Positions 1 through 11,559 are shown, counted from the first letter of the stretch. The stretch: 64,000 bases of DNA from Fomes fomentarius (GCA_022606135.1 JABYQN010000016.1:62001-126000), one strand, 5' to 3'. Numbers and translations are program-made. Notes: generated from the sequence alone by a model not told the origin.

Positions 1-1587
1 ACCCAGGCTCCCTCAGTATCACTACTTCGCCATAGGCTCTGCTGGTTGAGTGGCTTCCTCCCGTGCCTCATTTACTCTACCGACTGCGTTGCGTACACCC
101 ATGATCCAACAGCACTCATTGCATACGAGCATATGATCTCGGCGCAGCAAGAGTATCAGGTTATATGGAAACGCAAATTCTCCGTGCCTATGGCGTTATT
201 CGTGGTCAATCGGTGTTCACTGGTGCTTCACGGAATTTTGTATCTTTTCTGGTACCTGATGTGGTGGGAAAGCGATCTTGTGAGTGATTTGACTATACCC
301 CATGTTATCGTACAGGAACAATTCTGACGCTCCTTCTGCACCGGTCTAATGAGAGGTACGCCGCCTGAGAGCCCACCGCGCTTCGCACTGCATTCTCACA
401 AACTTGATAGCTGCGAAGTCATCGGAAGAGCGTCGTGTATTGTAGCAATCCTGCTTGATGCTGTCAACGGCAGTAAGTGTGCCCATGAGTATCCCAATTT
501 GTGCACTGAATATCTATCAGTTTTCACGGCTGTTCGTATACATGCTATCAACCATCGCAACTGGTACTGGACAACCGTTGTCTTAGTGCTTGGAATATGC
601 GCAATCCCAAAGAATATTGTGAGTGCCACTCAATTTGGATATCATGTGTATGGCTTACGATATGCTTATCCCTTTCCTGTGACAGGCATTTGTTACGACA
701 GCACATTTCCAGACGAACTACCCTCTATTCCCGGGCTGTAACCGTGATGAGGGTATCCTAAAACCCGATCAGGATACTTGGTTGAAGTTCGTACTGGGAC
801 CCTTGACGTTATGATTTCGGACTGACCGCTGCATGCAGATGTGAGCGATCCGTCGTCCTTCTTGCTACCGGAGGGAGAGTGACCTCCTCGGTGCAGTAAC
901 ATTGTCGACCCGCATACTCCATCGTATAGTTCAGAACGTCCTGGTTTTAGGGATCACTTGGTACCGCACTTACGAAATAGTCATCGATGCATGGAAGGCG
1001 AGCTGCAGGACGTCTGTAGTATCTGTCATGCTCAGAGACGGTGCGCAATCATCTCGTATGGCATTTGCATTTGCATTGACGCTGAATATTGTATCATACA
1101 GGGACGATGTACTTCTTGTCGGAGCCCTTCATCTCGTGTCACACTGTGATCACTACTGACATGGATTTACAGAATCACGTTGATACCCCACATAGCAGGA
1201 GTCGTGACCTTGGGAATGGCAGTGAGTATTAACGATGTCACTATGCGATTGAAAGTCATTCTCATCGATATGCCCAAACAACAGGGATCCCACAATCTCA
1301 ACGTGCCAATCTATGCGTGAGTATCAAAGGGCAGTCTGATTGAATCACCACAACCTGATTTCATGGCTATACCCAGTGTGGACGGAGTCGTCATGGCGCG
1401 GTTCATCCTCAACCTCCGTGTGGCGACGTCACGCAATTGTGTAGGCACAGAATCTACCTCGGTGCTGCCATCCCATTCCACATACATCCGCTTTCGTTCA
1501 GGTGTCAAGGGAGCACTTGAAGACATGGGCGCACCTGTACGCTTTGCTGGAGATGATGAATGTGACGACGAAGAAGACGAGTTGTGA
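1..1587 (+). CDS. DUF6533 membrane protein, copy 1 (5' partial)
   Basis: This encodes a fungal multi-pass membrane protein of the DUF6533 family, whose function is unknown. The window opens in the last bases of intron 1, so the first exon is missing. Exon 2 starts near base 7 and gives QYHYFAIGSA. After a short intron comes the DUF6533 core LIAYEHMISAQQEYQVIWKR, then FSVPMALFVVNR and a hydrophobic segment. Later exons give FTAVRIHAINHRNWYW (about 519-575), VLGITWYRTY with SVMLRDG (902-1040) and the cytoplasmic tail RFILNLRVATS to an acidic end DDEEDEL with stop at 1585-1587. It is nearly identical to the copy at 17.3-19.0 kb. Several exon joins are uncertain, so I cannot exclude a frameshift. 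Confidence 0.7.
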
Positions 1588-1989
1588 ATATGAGGATCTA
1601 GGTTAGATGTACATCCCATTGTTTTGTGCCGCATTTACGAAAGTGTCTGAATAGTGGTAGACTGTATCTTCAACCAGTCGGCATTGCGAGAAGTCGTTGT
1701 AGTCGTTCAGTGCACACTCCCGCGTCCCCGGGGAGACCAAAGTCTGGCAGTAGTACATCACACTCACCAAGTACATCTACCTCATCGACTGCCCAGGCAT
1801 CGTCCCCACCTCGGCCGCCAAGAATTTGCAAACGGATACTGCTGGAGTAGTCGTAGCTGGGGAGATGTCTGAGTAAAGCTATCGTGATGACCCTCATCGC
1901 CATCCACCGTACATGCTGTACGCCTCTCGCTGACTAAGCGAACCCTAACCTCAGATCTCATCTCCTCGCATCTCTCCTCGCCTCCTCTG

Positions 1990-2345
1990 CTAGTGCCCTC
2001 CATATCCTACTCCACCGTTCTCAAGGGCGTCGTCCTCCTCCGCCTCGAGGCGCTTGCGACCCCATCTGAACCCATACCTGCGCTCATGGCACGCGTCAAG
2101 CCGATCAACCGCTCGCGGACATAAGGTATCCACTGCCTCATCCCTCAGTTGAACCCCTCTGAGGGCTAGGACCCAGAGTCGTTACTCGATAAGATGGCGA
2201 GAAAAATGAAGGGCCGGCTGCTCAAGGGCGGCGAGCCGGACCACGAGGCTGTCGTGAAGATCTTGCTCAGTGACTGGACGCGGGGTCGTATACCGTTCTT
2301 CGTCTCGCCCCCTGAGTGGTCGGAGGAGCTGAACAAGGCACTACG
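1990..2345 (+). pseudogene. NOG2-type nucleolar GTPase, C-terminal fragment
   Basis: Two adjacent pieces match the C-terminal part of the nucleolar GTP-binding protein 2 family (NOG2/NGP1), a 60S ribosome assembly GTPase. The first reads YSTVLKGVVLLRLEAL to ARVKPINRSRT (about 2010-2120). A short intron-like gap follows, then [24 protein letters not shown] and [20 protein letters not shown] (about 2171-2330), matching the family's '[10 protein letters not shown]...RGKIP(F/W)F' region. The GTPase domain and the rest of the C terminus are absent, so this is a gene fragment. It lies in a stretch of about 640 bp present only in duplication copy 1. Confidence 0.7.
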
Positions 2346-2450
2346 TGAGTCGTGCGATATCGATATCACGCATGTTGTGGTTCTATATGTATACTGAAAC
2401 ACTATGCCTGCTTCAAGTCTCAACGTCAACCAACACCGACCGATCCATCC

Positions 2451-4040
2451 TTAGTTACTCTCCGCCTCCGGTGTGTCCTGTGGCTCCTTGGTTGGCTGTT
2501 GTATACCGTGGTTTGTCTCGCGGTCCACCTTCCTATCGCCAAGACCTTGCCCGATCTGTCGCACCACTAGCCATCCCGGATAGAGCGAGATAGCCCACAG
2601 GCCAAAGTTGAGATATATCCCTCCAATTTCGGCCATGATTGGTACGCTGTTCAATCCGTACTGATCAAAATAGTCAGTCTTCGTTCCAGACGCTCATCGG
2701 GTACCAGAACTTACGCTGACGGCCTGAGCCGCTGATTCCGTCGCCCGAAGCAAGCCAGCAATCCGCACTACTTCCGCTTCACTTTCGGCCAGATTGCCGA
2801 CTACGAAATATCTGTCTCAATCCGTTAGCTTGTGCCATCGTCACTGAACTGATTCACTTACAGGTACATGTACTGGATCTGGAAGCCGATGATCATGAAC
2901 AAGAAGAGCGCGAAGCCCCGGCCGAACCCCGCATCGACCCAATCGTACGTCGGCTGCGTATTGTGGAACTCTGTCACAAGCACCGTGGCCCAGATCCACC
3001 ACCCTCCTTGTAGGGTGAGAATCGCGACAAACGCCCACCGCGCCCGGGTGCGCAGCGTCAGCCCGGTGTGGTCGAGGAACGCTCCCAACAGGTTACCCGC
3101 GGTCACGGCCACAACTCCAGAAAGGAAAGAGCCCAGCGCTCTCGCCCGCACTGTGAACCACAGAGACTGGTACGTGAAGACGACCGCCTCCGAGTAGACC
3201 GCCTGCGATATCAACGGCACGATGAGCAGGAAGTTCTTGCTGAAGAACAGCTTTGCGGTCGCCTTCAACTCCGCCAAGCTCCCCTCTGTGATCTCCAGCT
3301 TCACCGGCACTCCGTCTGTGCGCTGTACCTGCGACGGCTCGTTCAGGAGCAGCCCCGCGAACGGTCCGAGCGCCTGCAGCCCTATGAACACCAAGTATAC
3401 GACATACGACACCGCACCGGCTTGGTCTCTGTTGGCGTTGATACCGAGATTGACGGCGCCGCCGAGGATCTGCCCTCCAAGCCGAAAACTGAGCCATAGT
3501 CCCAAAAAGCGGCCTTGGTTGTACGGCTCGGGATACGCCAACGCGATTGCTGCCTCGGACATCCAGAAGATACCCGCGGACAGACCGCAGAGTGCCGCGC
3601 CAAGCAGAACGAACCACTCGGTCCCAAAACGGTTGTTGGTATAGAGGCCGGCGGCATACGGCGCGTATCCTAAGGTACCGGTGATGAGCGTCCACTTGAT
3701 TCCGATTGCGCGCACCACGACACTTGAGAAGATGCAGGTGAGGACCATGAGGCAGAAGGTGAGTGCATTTGCTGCGTTAACCAGGTATGGCTTTTGCGCC
3801 CCTCCCGCCCCGAGAGAGTTCATGGCGCCCCATATACCCGGGGCCAACAAGTTGCAGAGCCCAAGGATCAGGGCGTTGTAGATCGTGGACCGATACCATT
3901 TGGCTGTCACGCTTTCATGAGCATTTCATTGGTATCACACCTGAGATGTCCGAGTCGCTGGACTTACGCTTCACTACTTTGCCATCAGGATTCTCCAGCT
4001 CCACGTCCGCTACCTTGAGATCTTCCTTGATATCTGACAT
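2451..4040 (-). CDS. UNC-93-like major facilitator transporter, copy 1
   Basis: Predicted 473-aa multi-pass membrane protein of the UNC-93/DUF895 branch of the major facilitator superfamily; substrate unknown. Four exons join in frame: 4040-3968 (start, MSDIKEDLKV), 3903-2862, 2811-2715 and 2660-2451. The large exon carries most membrane segments, including LILGLCNLLAPGIWGAMNSL near the N terminus and SLWFTVRARALGSFLSG later. The C-terminal exons give YFVVGNLAESEAEVVRIAGL then YGLNSVPIMAEIGGIYLNFG, the usual family ending. Introns are 48-64 bp with GTAAGT donors. The reading frame is intact. The paralogue at 19.3-20.8 kb has identical exon lengths and about 20 differences in the 350 residues of exon 2. 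Confidence 0.9.
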
Positions 4041-4548
4041 GACGAATGGCCGCTGGATCGAATGCAGTGGACCCCGGCTCTGTCAGTGCGAATGAGTCGA
4101 GTAGGAGGACAGTGAAGACCGTGTCGACGTCCCCACCCCGACCTTTGTGACGCTCTTATCTTCGCTTCGCCCTCTGGCATTTCAAAAGGTTCATCCGTAG
4201 CAAATTGAATGTCTTTCTAGGCATTGTTCGTACGCACGTGTTGGCGTGCTCGCACGACATCTGGAGCGCTTCTCGCGCAACGGGCGGACACCTGTCGTAA
4301 AGGGACTCGTGGTCAACGGTTTAGGCGCAAAGGTAGGCGAGACAGCGTCTATCGGTCTCGTCCATCCTAATAACGCCGCAACTTCTTCGACATTGTCCAT
4401 AGCACATTTATAAGCAGGGGCCGCAGCAGTCCAGCGGCCCTTCTGTAAGAGAAATGCACTTACTGCCAGAACGCGACACAGCAGTTATGTAGAATGCCGA
4501 GAAGACTAGCTCGGCATGCATTACTTCAACACTGCTGAGGCTTTAGCG
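4041..4548. other. Duplicated upstream flank of the transporter; no gene recognised
   Basis: This stretch is the promoter side of the transporter and is repeated with moderate divergence at about 20842-21370. Short reading frames are open on both strands in both copies, but none resembles a family I know. It marks the far end of the duplicated block. Confidence 0.5.
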
Positions 4549-4930
4549 TTACAACAGGACTTGAACATATGATCTTGTTTCAAGTTCACGCTCGGGCGCG
4601 AGCGTGTTGGCGAGGCGATGAGAGGGCGATCGTCGGTGTGGCCACCGGTCCTTCAGCCTGGTTTCCCGACAATACTGCTCGACCTTTAGGGCGACTCGGA
4701 CCTGGTCTACCAGTGGCAGGACAGAAACAGTGAGACGACTCCCAATGACAGTGACGCCATCTGCACCGGCGTCCACCTCAAGGTTGAAGTTCGCAGGGGT
4801 CGGCACCGAGCCCGACCGCGAGAGGCACATCGGTCTTGTAATCCGAACACGCGCAATCGAATCGGGAAGTGCGCCGAAGATCACAGTTCCTGTGACCGAG
4901 AAGAACCGGCGGTGGTTCCCAACTATACAT
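4549..4930 (-). repeat. Dispersed repeat shared with 24.85-25.2 kb
   Basis: On the minus strand this reads ...GADGVTVIGSRLTVSV... and matches at DNA level a segment at about 24850-25200 reading GADGITVIGSRLTVFV. The frames break at different places in the two copies, so both look like decayed copies of one element or gene exon. I do not recognise the protein. Confidence 0.5.
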
Positions 4931-5960
4931 GTATAGAGTGCAAGGTATTTTGACGCACCATAGATACAATGTACACGGCGAACGTGTCAGCGGTAGAGGC
5001 GTGGAACTCGATGCGAGACAGGGAAGTCGAACCGGGCGCAATCATAACCGGTATAGTAAGACAAGCTGGCCAGCTGACATGAGTTGCGAACCTCTTTGAG
5101 GCCGGTCTCCCTTCTCAGGGTGAGTATATCAACGCTTTCCAGTGGTGCGTACGTCAGTGGCGCGTGTGCAGTTTACATGAGCGACTGGGCTGAATCTATC
5201 AGCAGCATTGCCCGCTCAGAGCATGCCGCTCTCTAGGTCTCATGGCTTTGGGTATAACTTGATCATGCTGCCTCACTACATGTGCTCCCAATGGTACAAA
5301 GCCGATATCTACCGGCAACCATTTGTTCCATCTATCTGGCCCAAGTTAAAGGATATGTGCGCACTGCCCTGAGGACACTGACAGAAGAGGGTAAGAGACC
5401 ACTGGATTTCATTGTTCCCCATGTTGTTCGCTAGATGGTATACAAGTGTGCCACTTGGCATACGGCCCTAAGGACCGCCATCGACCATCTCGTAACAGGC
5501 AAGGACAGGTATAGTATGGAGGTCACAACTTCCGTACTGTCGTTTGGCACACCGTGACTGTAGCACCGCCGAACCGCCGCACCGCACACCTACATACGTC
5601 ACTGCGCTCATTTCGACATGTGTTTAGTCCATCAGTTACAAAGAAAGGAAGGGAAGTTGACCAGTCAATGTTTCAACACTCCCTGTATAATGGCCATCGT
5701 TTCCGGAATAGGAATGAATCGTCACGATGCACGATGTGTTCAAAACGCTCCTAAACTGCGAAATGGCACGCAGGTTGGTAAGTGCCATCTGATAAATCAT
5801 TCAAGCGATCAAGATTCGGATAAGCCTGTACGTCCGCGTTGATACGGCTTACCCCCGGACAGCGGGCATTACAGCGGGATGGGACTCATCATGAAATCCC
5901 CTTATAAGAAGAACTTAGGCCGTAGCTGTGCTCTCTGTGCGCTCGAAAGACCTCGCCAGC
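4931..5960. other. Region without a recognised gene
   Basis: Intergenic stretch upstream of the terpene synthase. Only short, unrelated open frames are present and I see no recognised motif, repeat or RNA gene. Confidence 0.4.
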
Positions 5961-7187
5961 ATGGGACACGTCATTCGTCTGCCCAGGACCATGGAGAGAT
6001 GGCCTACTCCCCCTCGTATATCTCCGTTCTATCAAGAAGTTGCTGAGGAGTCGGCACAGTGGTTCAGATCCTTCCATGCGCTCAGTCCGAGTGCACAAGA
6101 GGCGTTCGACCGCTACAATTTTGGTAAGTGCACAATCGTTGTTTCAAAATAGTCGTGCTGAGTTGCTGTCCGGGATAGGCTTACTCGTAGGTCGCGCCTA
6201 CCCAACCGCCGACAAGGGTAAGAAGGGTCGTAGGCAAGTTGCAGCGGCACTTTCTGATATCATCACAGAGCATTTTCGTGCAGCATGCAACCTCATGAAT
6301 CTGATGTCTTTCTTCGATGATCATACGGACGAATTGAACGAGACTCAAACTCGGACCATGGCCGATATATGCAAGGATGTCCTCCAGAATCCTTCCAAGG
6401 AACGACCGAAGGGAGAGACAATTCTTGGGGAGATCACAAGGCAGTGAGTACAGTGGCTGAGCATGTGGTCCTTGGTCATCATACTTTGTTTAGGTTTTGG
6501 ACCCATTTCATCCAAAATGCGACGCCCGTTTGCTCTCGACGGTTTGTAGGCACCTGGGATCTCTACACGACCGCCGTTATAGAGCAAGCAAGAGACAGAG
6601 ATGTGGAGCGACTACGCACTGTCGAGGAGTATATGGTCGTGCGGAGATTCACCGTCGGCGCAGAACCTTGCTATGTGACCGCAGAGATGGAGCTTGAACT
6701 TCCTGAAGAGGTGTTTGAGCACCCTCTGCTGCATGCTCTGCGTGCAGACGTCACCGACATCATCATTTTTGACAACGTGAGTGCGAGAGAGACTCGCAGT
6801 AGAAATTGAACCCACTGACACGGCTAGATGAAGGATCTGGCATCATACAACAAAGAACAGGCGGCGGGAGATGATCTCCACAATGTCCTCATCATCGCAA
6901 TGCATGAGTACAAACTCGATATTGATGGTGCTCTCGAATGGGTAGCCCAGCAGCACAGGGAGCGACTGGAGCACGCGATTGCAATCTGGCCACAAGTACT
7001 TGCGTTATCGTTCTCGCCCAAGATCGACTTGGACATCGCATTCTACGTCGACCATCTCATGAATTGGCCTCGGGCGAACGACAGTTGGAACTTCGAAAGT
7101 GGTCGGTACTTTGGCGGAGATGGATTGCGAGTGCAGAAGGAAAGAACGGTACAACTGTCGCCAAGGAAAGCTGTCAGGTGTTCGTAG
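5961..7187 (+). CDS. Sesquiterpene synthase (class I terpene cyclase)
   Basis: Predicted 337-aa cytosolic class I terpene synthase, expected to cyclise farnesyl diphosphate to a sesquiterpene. Five exons join in frame: 5961-6123, 6179-6217, 6269-6443, 6494-6776 and 6834-7187. The N terminus reads VIRLPRTMERW; the joined exons 2-3 give DKEHFRAACNLMNLMSFFDD with the metal-binding motif DDHTDE. Next come GEITRQFW and RRFVGTWDLYT, then the second metal motif NDLASYNKEQAAGDD, and finally WNFESGRYFG with the conserved Arg-Tyr pair. Length and motif order fit basidiomycete sesquiterpene synthases. The second motif is canonical only if intron 4 ends at AAG (6831-6833); the TAG at 6825-6827 would insert Met-Lys and lose the Asn. 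The start codon is the first ATG before the conserved region; an upstream start is possible. No clustered tailoring genes are visible nearby. The product cannot be predicted. Confidence 0.88.
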
Positions 7188-7209
7188 CTCGTTTGTCTGT
7201 CCTGTGATC

Positions 7210-7358
7210 AAGATGTGGGTAGTCAGTGCTCAGCGCGCAGGTCTTGTATATAACAATTGCGGCCGTAAGGGCCATTACGCCGATAGCTGCAAGGCGCCCG
7301 CGAAGGCAGCCGAACCTTCCGGATCAGGCAATGCCGTCATTGCCGACCCCGCTCCACA
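7210..7358 (+). pseudogene. Retrotransposon gag remnant with zinc knuckle
   Basis: About 20 bp past the terpene synthase stop, the frame reads YNNCGRKGHYADSCKAPAKA, a CCHC zinc knuckle typical of retroelement gag proteins. Its first cysteine is lost. The frame is interrupted at 7359 by a transposon and resumes after it at 8258 (YEPAVQGAW, then stop). No reverse transcriptase or integrase is visible, so this is a short relic. Confidence 0.65.
7351..7358. repeat. Target site duplication, left
   Basis: GCTCCACA, repeated exactly at 8250-8257 on the other side of the transposon. Confidence 0.9.
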
Positions 7359-8249
7359 AGGACCCCCGACATATCACCAAAATCCCTGAGCCGATTTCCG
7401 GACACTTTTGACCGGCCGGACCCCCTATGCCTAGTGAATGTCCGGACATTTGGCCAAGATTTTCGGCCAAGCCCCCATCTCATAATCCGGACACGGTCAG
7501 CACCTGACTAGGAAGGCCTGATCCTGCCCGACCACCCACCGGTACTCCCTCCGGTTGCCGGCCCGCATTGTACTGTGAGGACATGAGGACGGTCGCCTGC
7601 CAGGCGCGACTATGGGTGGGCGTTACCGTGTGACATGCATGTGACATACATGTCCGAACATACTCGACGAAGGGCGAAGTGCCAGGAACTAGTACTCAAC
7701 GTGTATTCTATAGCTTCCAGTATTTTTCATTTGCACACTCTGCATACACTTGTAAAGTTGTTGCTCGAGAGGTTTAAAGGTTCCCAAAATTGGAGTCAGT
7801 GCCAGTGACAGCCGCCACTGGCACCGGGTGAATTCAATCTGACACAAAGGAGTGTGATAAATTATCCCAGTGCCCTCAAAAACAATTTATTCCTATAGCC
7901 TCTCGCGAAGGCACGCAGGAACACGAAGGATGCGGAGAAGGACTTGTAGTGTACGGGGTGTGTGTTTTATGTATCTAACAGTGTGTAGTTGGGCTTGAGA
8001 GCTCTTGAGAGTGTTTTGTGAGCTCGCCCGGACAATTTACGCGTTTTGTGACGCCTGATCTCGCCCATCCGGACGTAGTTGACCCCCTAAGAGGCCTCTT
8101 GCCACCATCCGGACACTATCCCCGCCGAAGGCGGGCGGCCTGAGGCAATCCGGACGTCTGGAGGCCAAAATTGGGACATTTTTTCCGGACATTCGGGGCC
8201 AAATTTTGGCGGCCAGGCTCAGGGATTTTGGTGATATGTCGGGGGTCCT
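7359..8249. mobile_element. Non-autonomous DNA transposon, hAT-like (891 bp)
   Basis: The element is bounded by perfect 34-bp terminal inverted repeats at 7359-7392 and 8216-8249, starting AGGACCCCCGACAT. It is flanked by an exact 8-bp target duplication GCTCCACA at 7351-7358 and 8250-8257. An 8-bp duplication is the rule for the hAT superfamily, although other superfamilies can make it. No transposase frame is present. Subterminal regions carry repeated TCCGGAC motifs (near 7396, 7441, 7487 on the left; 8069, 8109, 8149, 8184 on the right), the kind of array that transposases bind. It sits inside a retroelement gag relic, so it is the younger insertion. Confidence 0.9.
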
Positions 8250-8257
8250 GCTCCACA
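8250..8257. repeat. Target site duplication, right
   Basis: GCTCCACA, the partner of 7351-7358. Removing the transposon and one copy restores the gag frame across the site. Confidence 0.9.
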
Positions 8258-9538
8258 GTACGAGCCCGCTGTTCAAGGCGCGTGGTGAACGTGCACCATT
8301 GAGGGGGTGCACTGAATGGACAATAAATTTCCGTATGTTTCTTACTCTGTTTTTTCCGAGTACGACCGATGACGCATCCGGCCCGGACGATACCCTATCG
8401 TCGTACGATAAGCCCCTGTATGTTACCGCTTACGAACTTACTGGTACCTTAGTTATGTCCTGATTTGGTCATTTACATTCCTCTAAGTTACTTATAAGGC
8501 TCGCGCATCATCCTGTATTCCTCACGCGTTTGCTTGGTACAAACGCGAATTCATCCTTTTGTTGCTCGCTTCCCTGCTCTCTCGCGCGCTCGCTCCGCTT
8601 GCTTCAATATAAACGTAGCTTTGCGGTTCGGCCAAATCAGAATCAGAGTCAATTGGACGAAGATAGACGCAGAGAATGCTACTCTGTGTCTACGTCACGC
8701 CTGGTCTACCAAACTCCGCCATGGAGTATGCCGGCTTTTGAGTTGAATGTCGATAACACCGTATGCGTCTGCCGAGCGGCTTCCCTCTTCGTCCGTTCAA
8801 GCTTCTCAGTCAAGGGGTTCTTGAGCCTCGTGGTGCGTATCTGTAGAAAGTAGCATGAAAGGCGAAGCATGGCAGCTTCTATCGCCGAGCTCCAACTCGG
8901 AGTCCGTTCTCGCCCAGCCTATCGGGACCCATCCACACGCGTTACGGCCGCCGTTGTCTTCATCTAAGCTGCACTCATCTCTCCTTGGTGTCCTTGCGTG
9001 CCTTGTTCCTTGGCTCGGATCCATGCACCGATGACGCAATCGAGGGTTCATGCAACTCGGCGATTCAAGATGAGAGGTCCCAGAATGGATCATCGGGAGA
9101 CAGGTCTGCGTGGCCTCCAGAGAGCCAATCGCGCAGCAAGACTGACAAGTTCATGGACGGGCTCAGAGCCAGATGGAGGTCGAGTTGGAGCACTGGCAGG
9201 GTAGCGACGAGCAAAAGCACACCGCTTCAGAGAGACACCTAGCGTCAGTACACTATTTGTTGGAGCATAGACACAATCACTGACAGCATGATTAGCGAAC
9301 TTGAGACCAAGGTCGTTGGATGTGCACTCGAGAAGTAGAGTCAGGAGTCGGGATACTGTGGTGTTGAGTAAGTCATTGTCATTTTATGGCACGATCGACT
9401 GCAATCTGATCAGCGAAACAATGCACGATGACTAGTATACGTTAAGACGATACTACTTCAAGACGATTGCAGGACTTTCCTTCTCTCCCATCGCTGTCAG
9501 TTCCCTTCATACCCATGTTGCCGCACTAAATCTTCAAT
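8258..9538. other. Probable retroelement tail and unrecognised sequence
   Basis: The first 60 bp continue the gag relic. The rest has only short frames and a CT-rich stretch near 8560-8610. It could include long terminal repeat remains, but I cannot pair two ends. Confidence 0.35.
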
Positions 9539-10117
9539 TCACCTTGCTAAGAACTTCCAAGTTCTATTTCTATGCTTGTACTTAGAGACGGCGATTGCAC
9601 CAAATATGACTGTAACAATCATGCTAATCAGGCTCTTCTCCAGCGCAGGCCAATACAGCTGTGTGACTATCCATCGTTTGCGCCGTCGGACGTGATTGAG
9701 AGTGTCGGATGGAGTCAGCAGGTGATGAGTAACGGGCGGGCCTTCTTGCCTCGTCAGGTTGAGAGACGGCGAGTGCGCTGCCCAATGCACCGCACGCAGA
9801 ATCGATACACGGCAGAACCCCTCCAAAGCATGACTAATCGCAGAGCCATGACCCACAGATCGCACTTCGTATGCGGAATCCAGGTCCGGCGTGTTCACGG
9901 GTGACCGTCGAGTCCGACGTTCTGCAGACCCACCAACGTCGAGACCTGACACTCCATGCCGTGGTTCCGCCGGCCAGAACATCCACCGTGTGTATCTAGA
10001 GTCGCTGAACATCATGAGTGCTCTCGGTATGTGGCGCGTGGCAAGTTCGGGCTTGTAAAGGACGTGCTGGAAGGCCGCCGCATCGACGTCCGGATCTTTC
10101 ACGTTGAGGGATTTCAT
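9539..10117 (-). CDS. Hypothetical protein, possibly a gene fragment
   Basis: A 192-codon uninterrupted frame that I do not recognise. It begins MKSLNVKDPDVDAAAFQHVL, has a basic middle part and ends in a hydrophobic stretch SMIVTVIFGAIAVSKY that could be one membrane segment. The frame has no visible partner exons. It may be the end of a larger basidiomycete membrane protein or a chance frame in decayed DNA. Confidence 0.35.
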   Translation of the reverse strand: MKSLNVKDPDVDAAAFQHVLYKPELATRHIPRALMMFSDSRYTRWMFWPAEPRHGVSGLDVGGSAERRTRRSPVNTPDLDSAYEVRSVGHGSAISHALEGFCRVSILRAVHWAAHSPSLNLTRQEGPPVTHHLLTPSDTLNHVRRRKRWIVTQLYWPALEKSLISMIVTVIFGAIAVSKYKHRNRTWKFLAR

Positions 10118-11450
10118 CGGGAGCTCTCGTCGAGCTCTGCATACGGGCAGGCCAAAGCTGAGTGATAGAGAACCAGTGATTTATACATACGTGAGCTATC
10201 CTCCAGGGCGTCCCCACTGTACACGGAGTGTTGAGGACGGAACGGAGACGATGGTATGCTCTTGTAGCGTGGGCGGCGCCCCACCCGGCCGTGTATTGCA
10301 AGTGCGACGTATGCAAGTGGAGCCGAGAATCAGAGCCTGGATGCGTACTCACCATTCTCCGCATCCTGAGATCATCCTGCAGGATCCACGATAGGAGCGC
10401 CGTGAGGAACATCGGTCGGAACTTACCCCTGAACGAAACGGGAACAACTGGCTAACGGCTCGCCGTGTCAAGATCACAGCTGAGTACTCACCTGTGTGAA
10501 TGTCCTGCAACAAGCCTGCAGCGCAGCCTGACGTCGTCCGTCTCGCGATGCATCCCAGCCGTTGACCCACCTAGCAAATTGTGCGGCCGTTGCTTCGAAA
10601 TGATTGCTTGGGCTTGTAGATAAGTTCATGAGGTGCCCGTGCGAAGCGGTCAGTCACCGATCACCTTAGGTACGCTGCGCTCGTATAGGTCGAGAGCCCA
10701 TGTTCATCCACCTCTGGTTCTTCCGGGAGCCGATTCGTGTTCTCTTGCACGAGGCTCAGGTGGTGACTAACTCTCAGCCCGTCGATGGACATGGCCCGCC
10801 GCGAGCTGACGGATGCGTGACGGAGGCCGGCCGTGAGGGGCCTGAGGTCTGACGGAGTGAGCGAGTAGGACTGATAAACTCCGCCCACAGACGTCGCCTG
10901 ATGGACTCTTCTTCGTTAACACGCAAGATCTCATAGAGTATTGTACATGCTCACATGTATTGCAGTGGTCTTGTCGACGTGGGATGCAGCCCACTCGAGC
11001 TCAGCAAAGCAAAGAAGCGAGTTGGGCGTCTGTGATGGGGTTGCGAGGCCAGGTCTTGTTCTGGGGCCTGATTCCAGTCTCAATTCTTCCATTCTGCCTC
11101 TGTCAAGACACGGTCAAGGCCGATCATCCCCGCACGGCATCTCGCGGCAAGTGCGCGATGATGGACTTTCTCCCACCAGCACGACTAAGTTGCCAAAGTG
11201 GCATGAGAGAGAGTCTAGAGGTTGCGAATTAGAATCTCAACTAAAGTGACAGGCTCGAGTACATACGGAGATAAGTGTGAGAAGCAGCTGTCGCCATGCT
11301 TGTTTTACAATAGTGGACTTCTTGGGTATCCGTTATAAGTTCATAAGTTCAAAGTCTCGTCGTAGTCACGGTGACGGGACTGCATAAGTGACTACATGTC
11401 ACACTGTGACTTATTGCTATACGTGACCAAGTGGTTGCTTCCTAGCGCGC
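10118..11450. other. Region without a recognised gene
   Basis: Short overlapping frames on both strands show no family motif. I see no repeat or RNA gene. Confidence 0.4.
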
Positions 11451-11559
11451 GTGCTTGCCTATGTACGCCATCGCCGCGCAACTTTTCCAGCACCCGACAT
11501 CCTCGCTCTTCCCAATCTTAGGATCCTAGCATATTTCAACTTGCCAAAGATTACCACGA

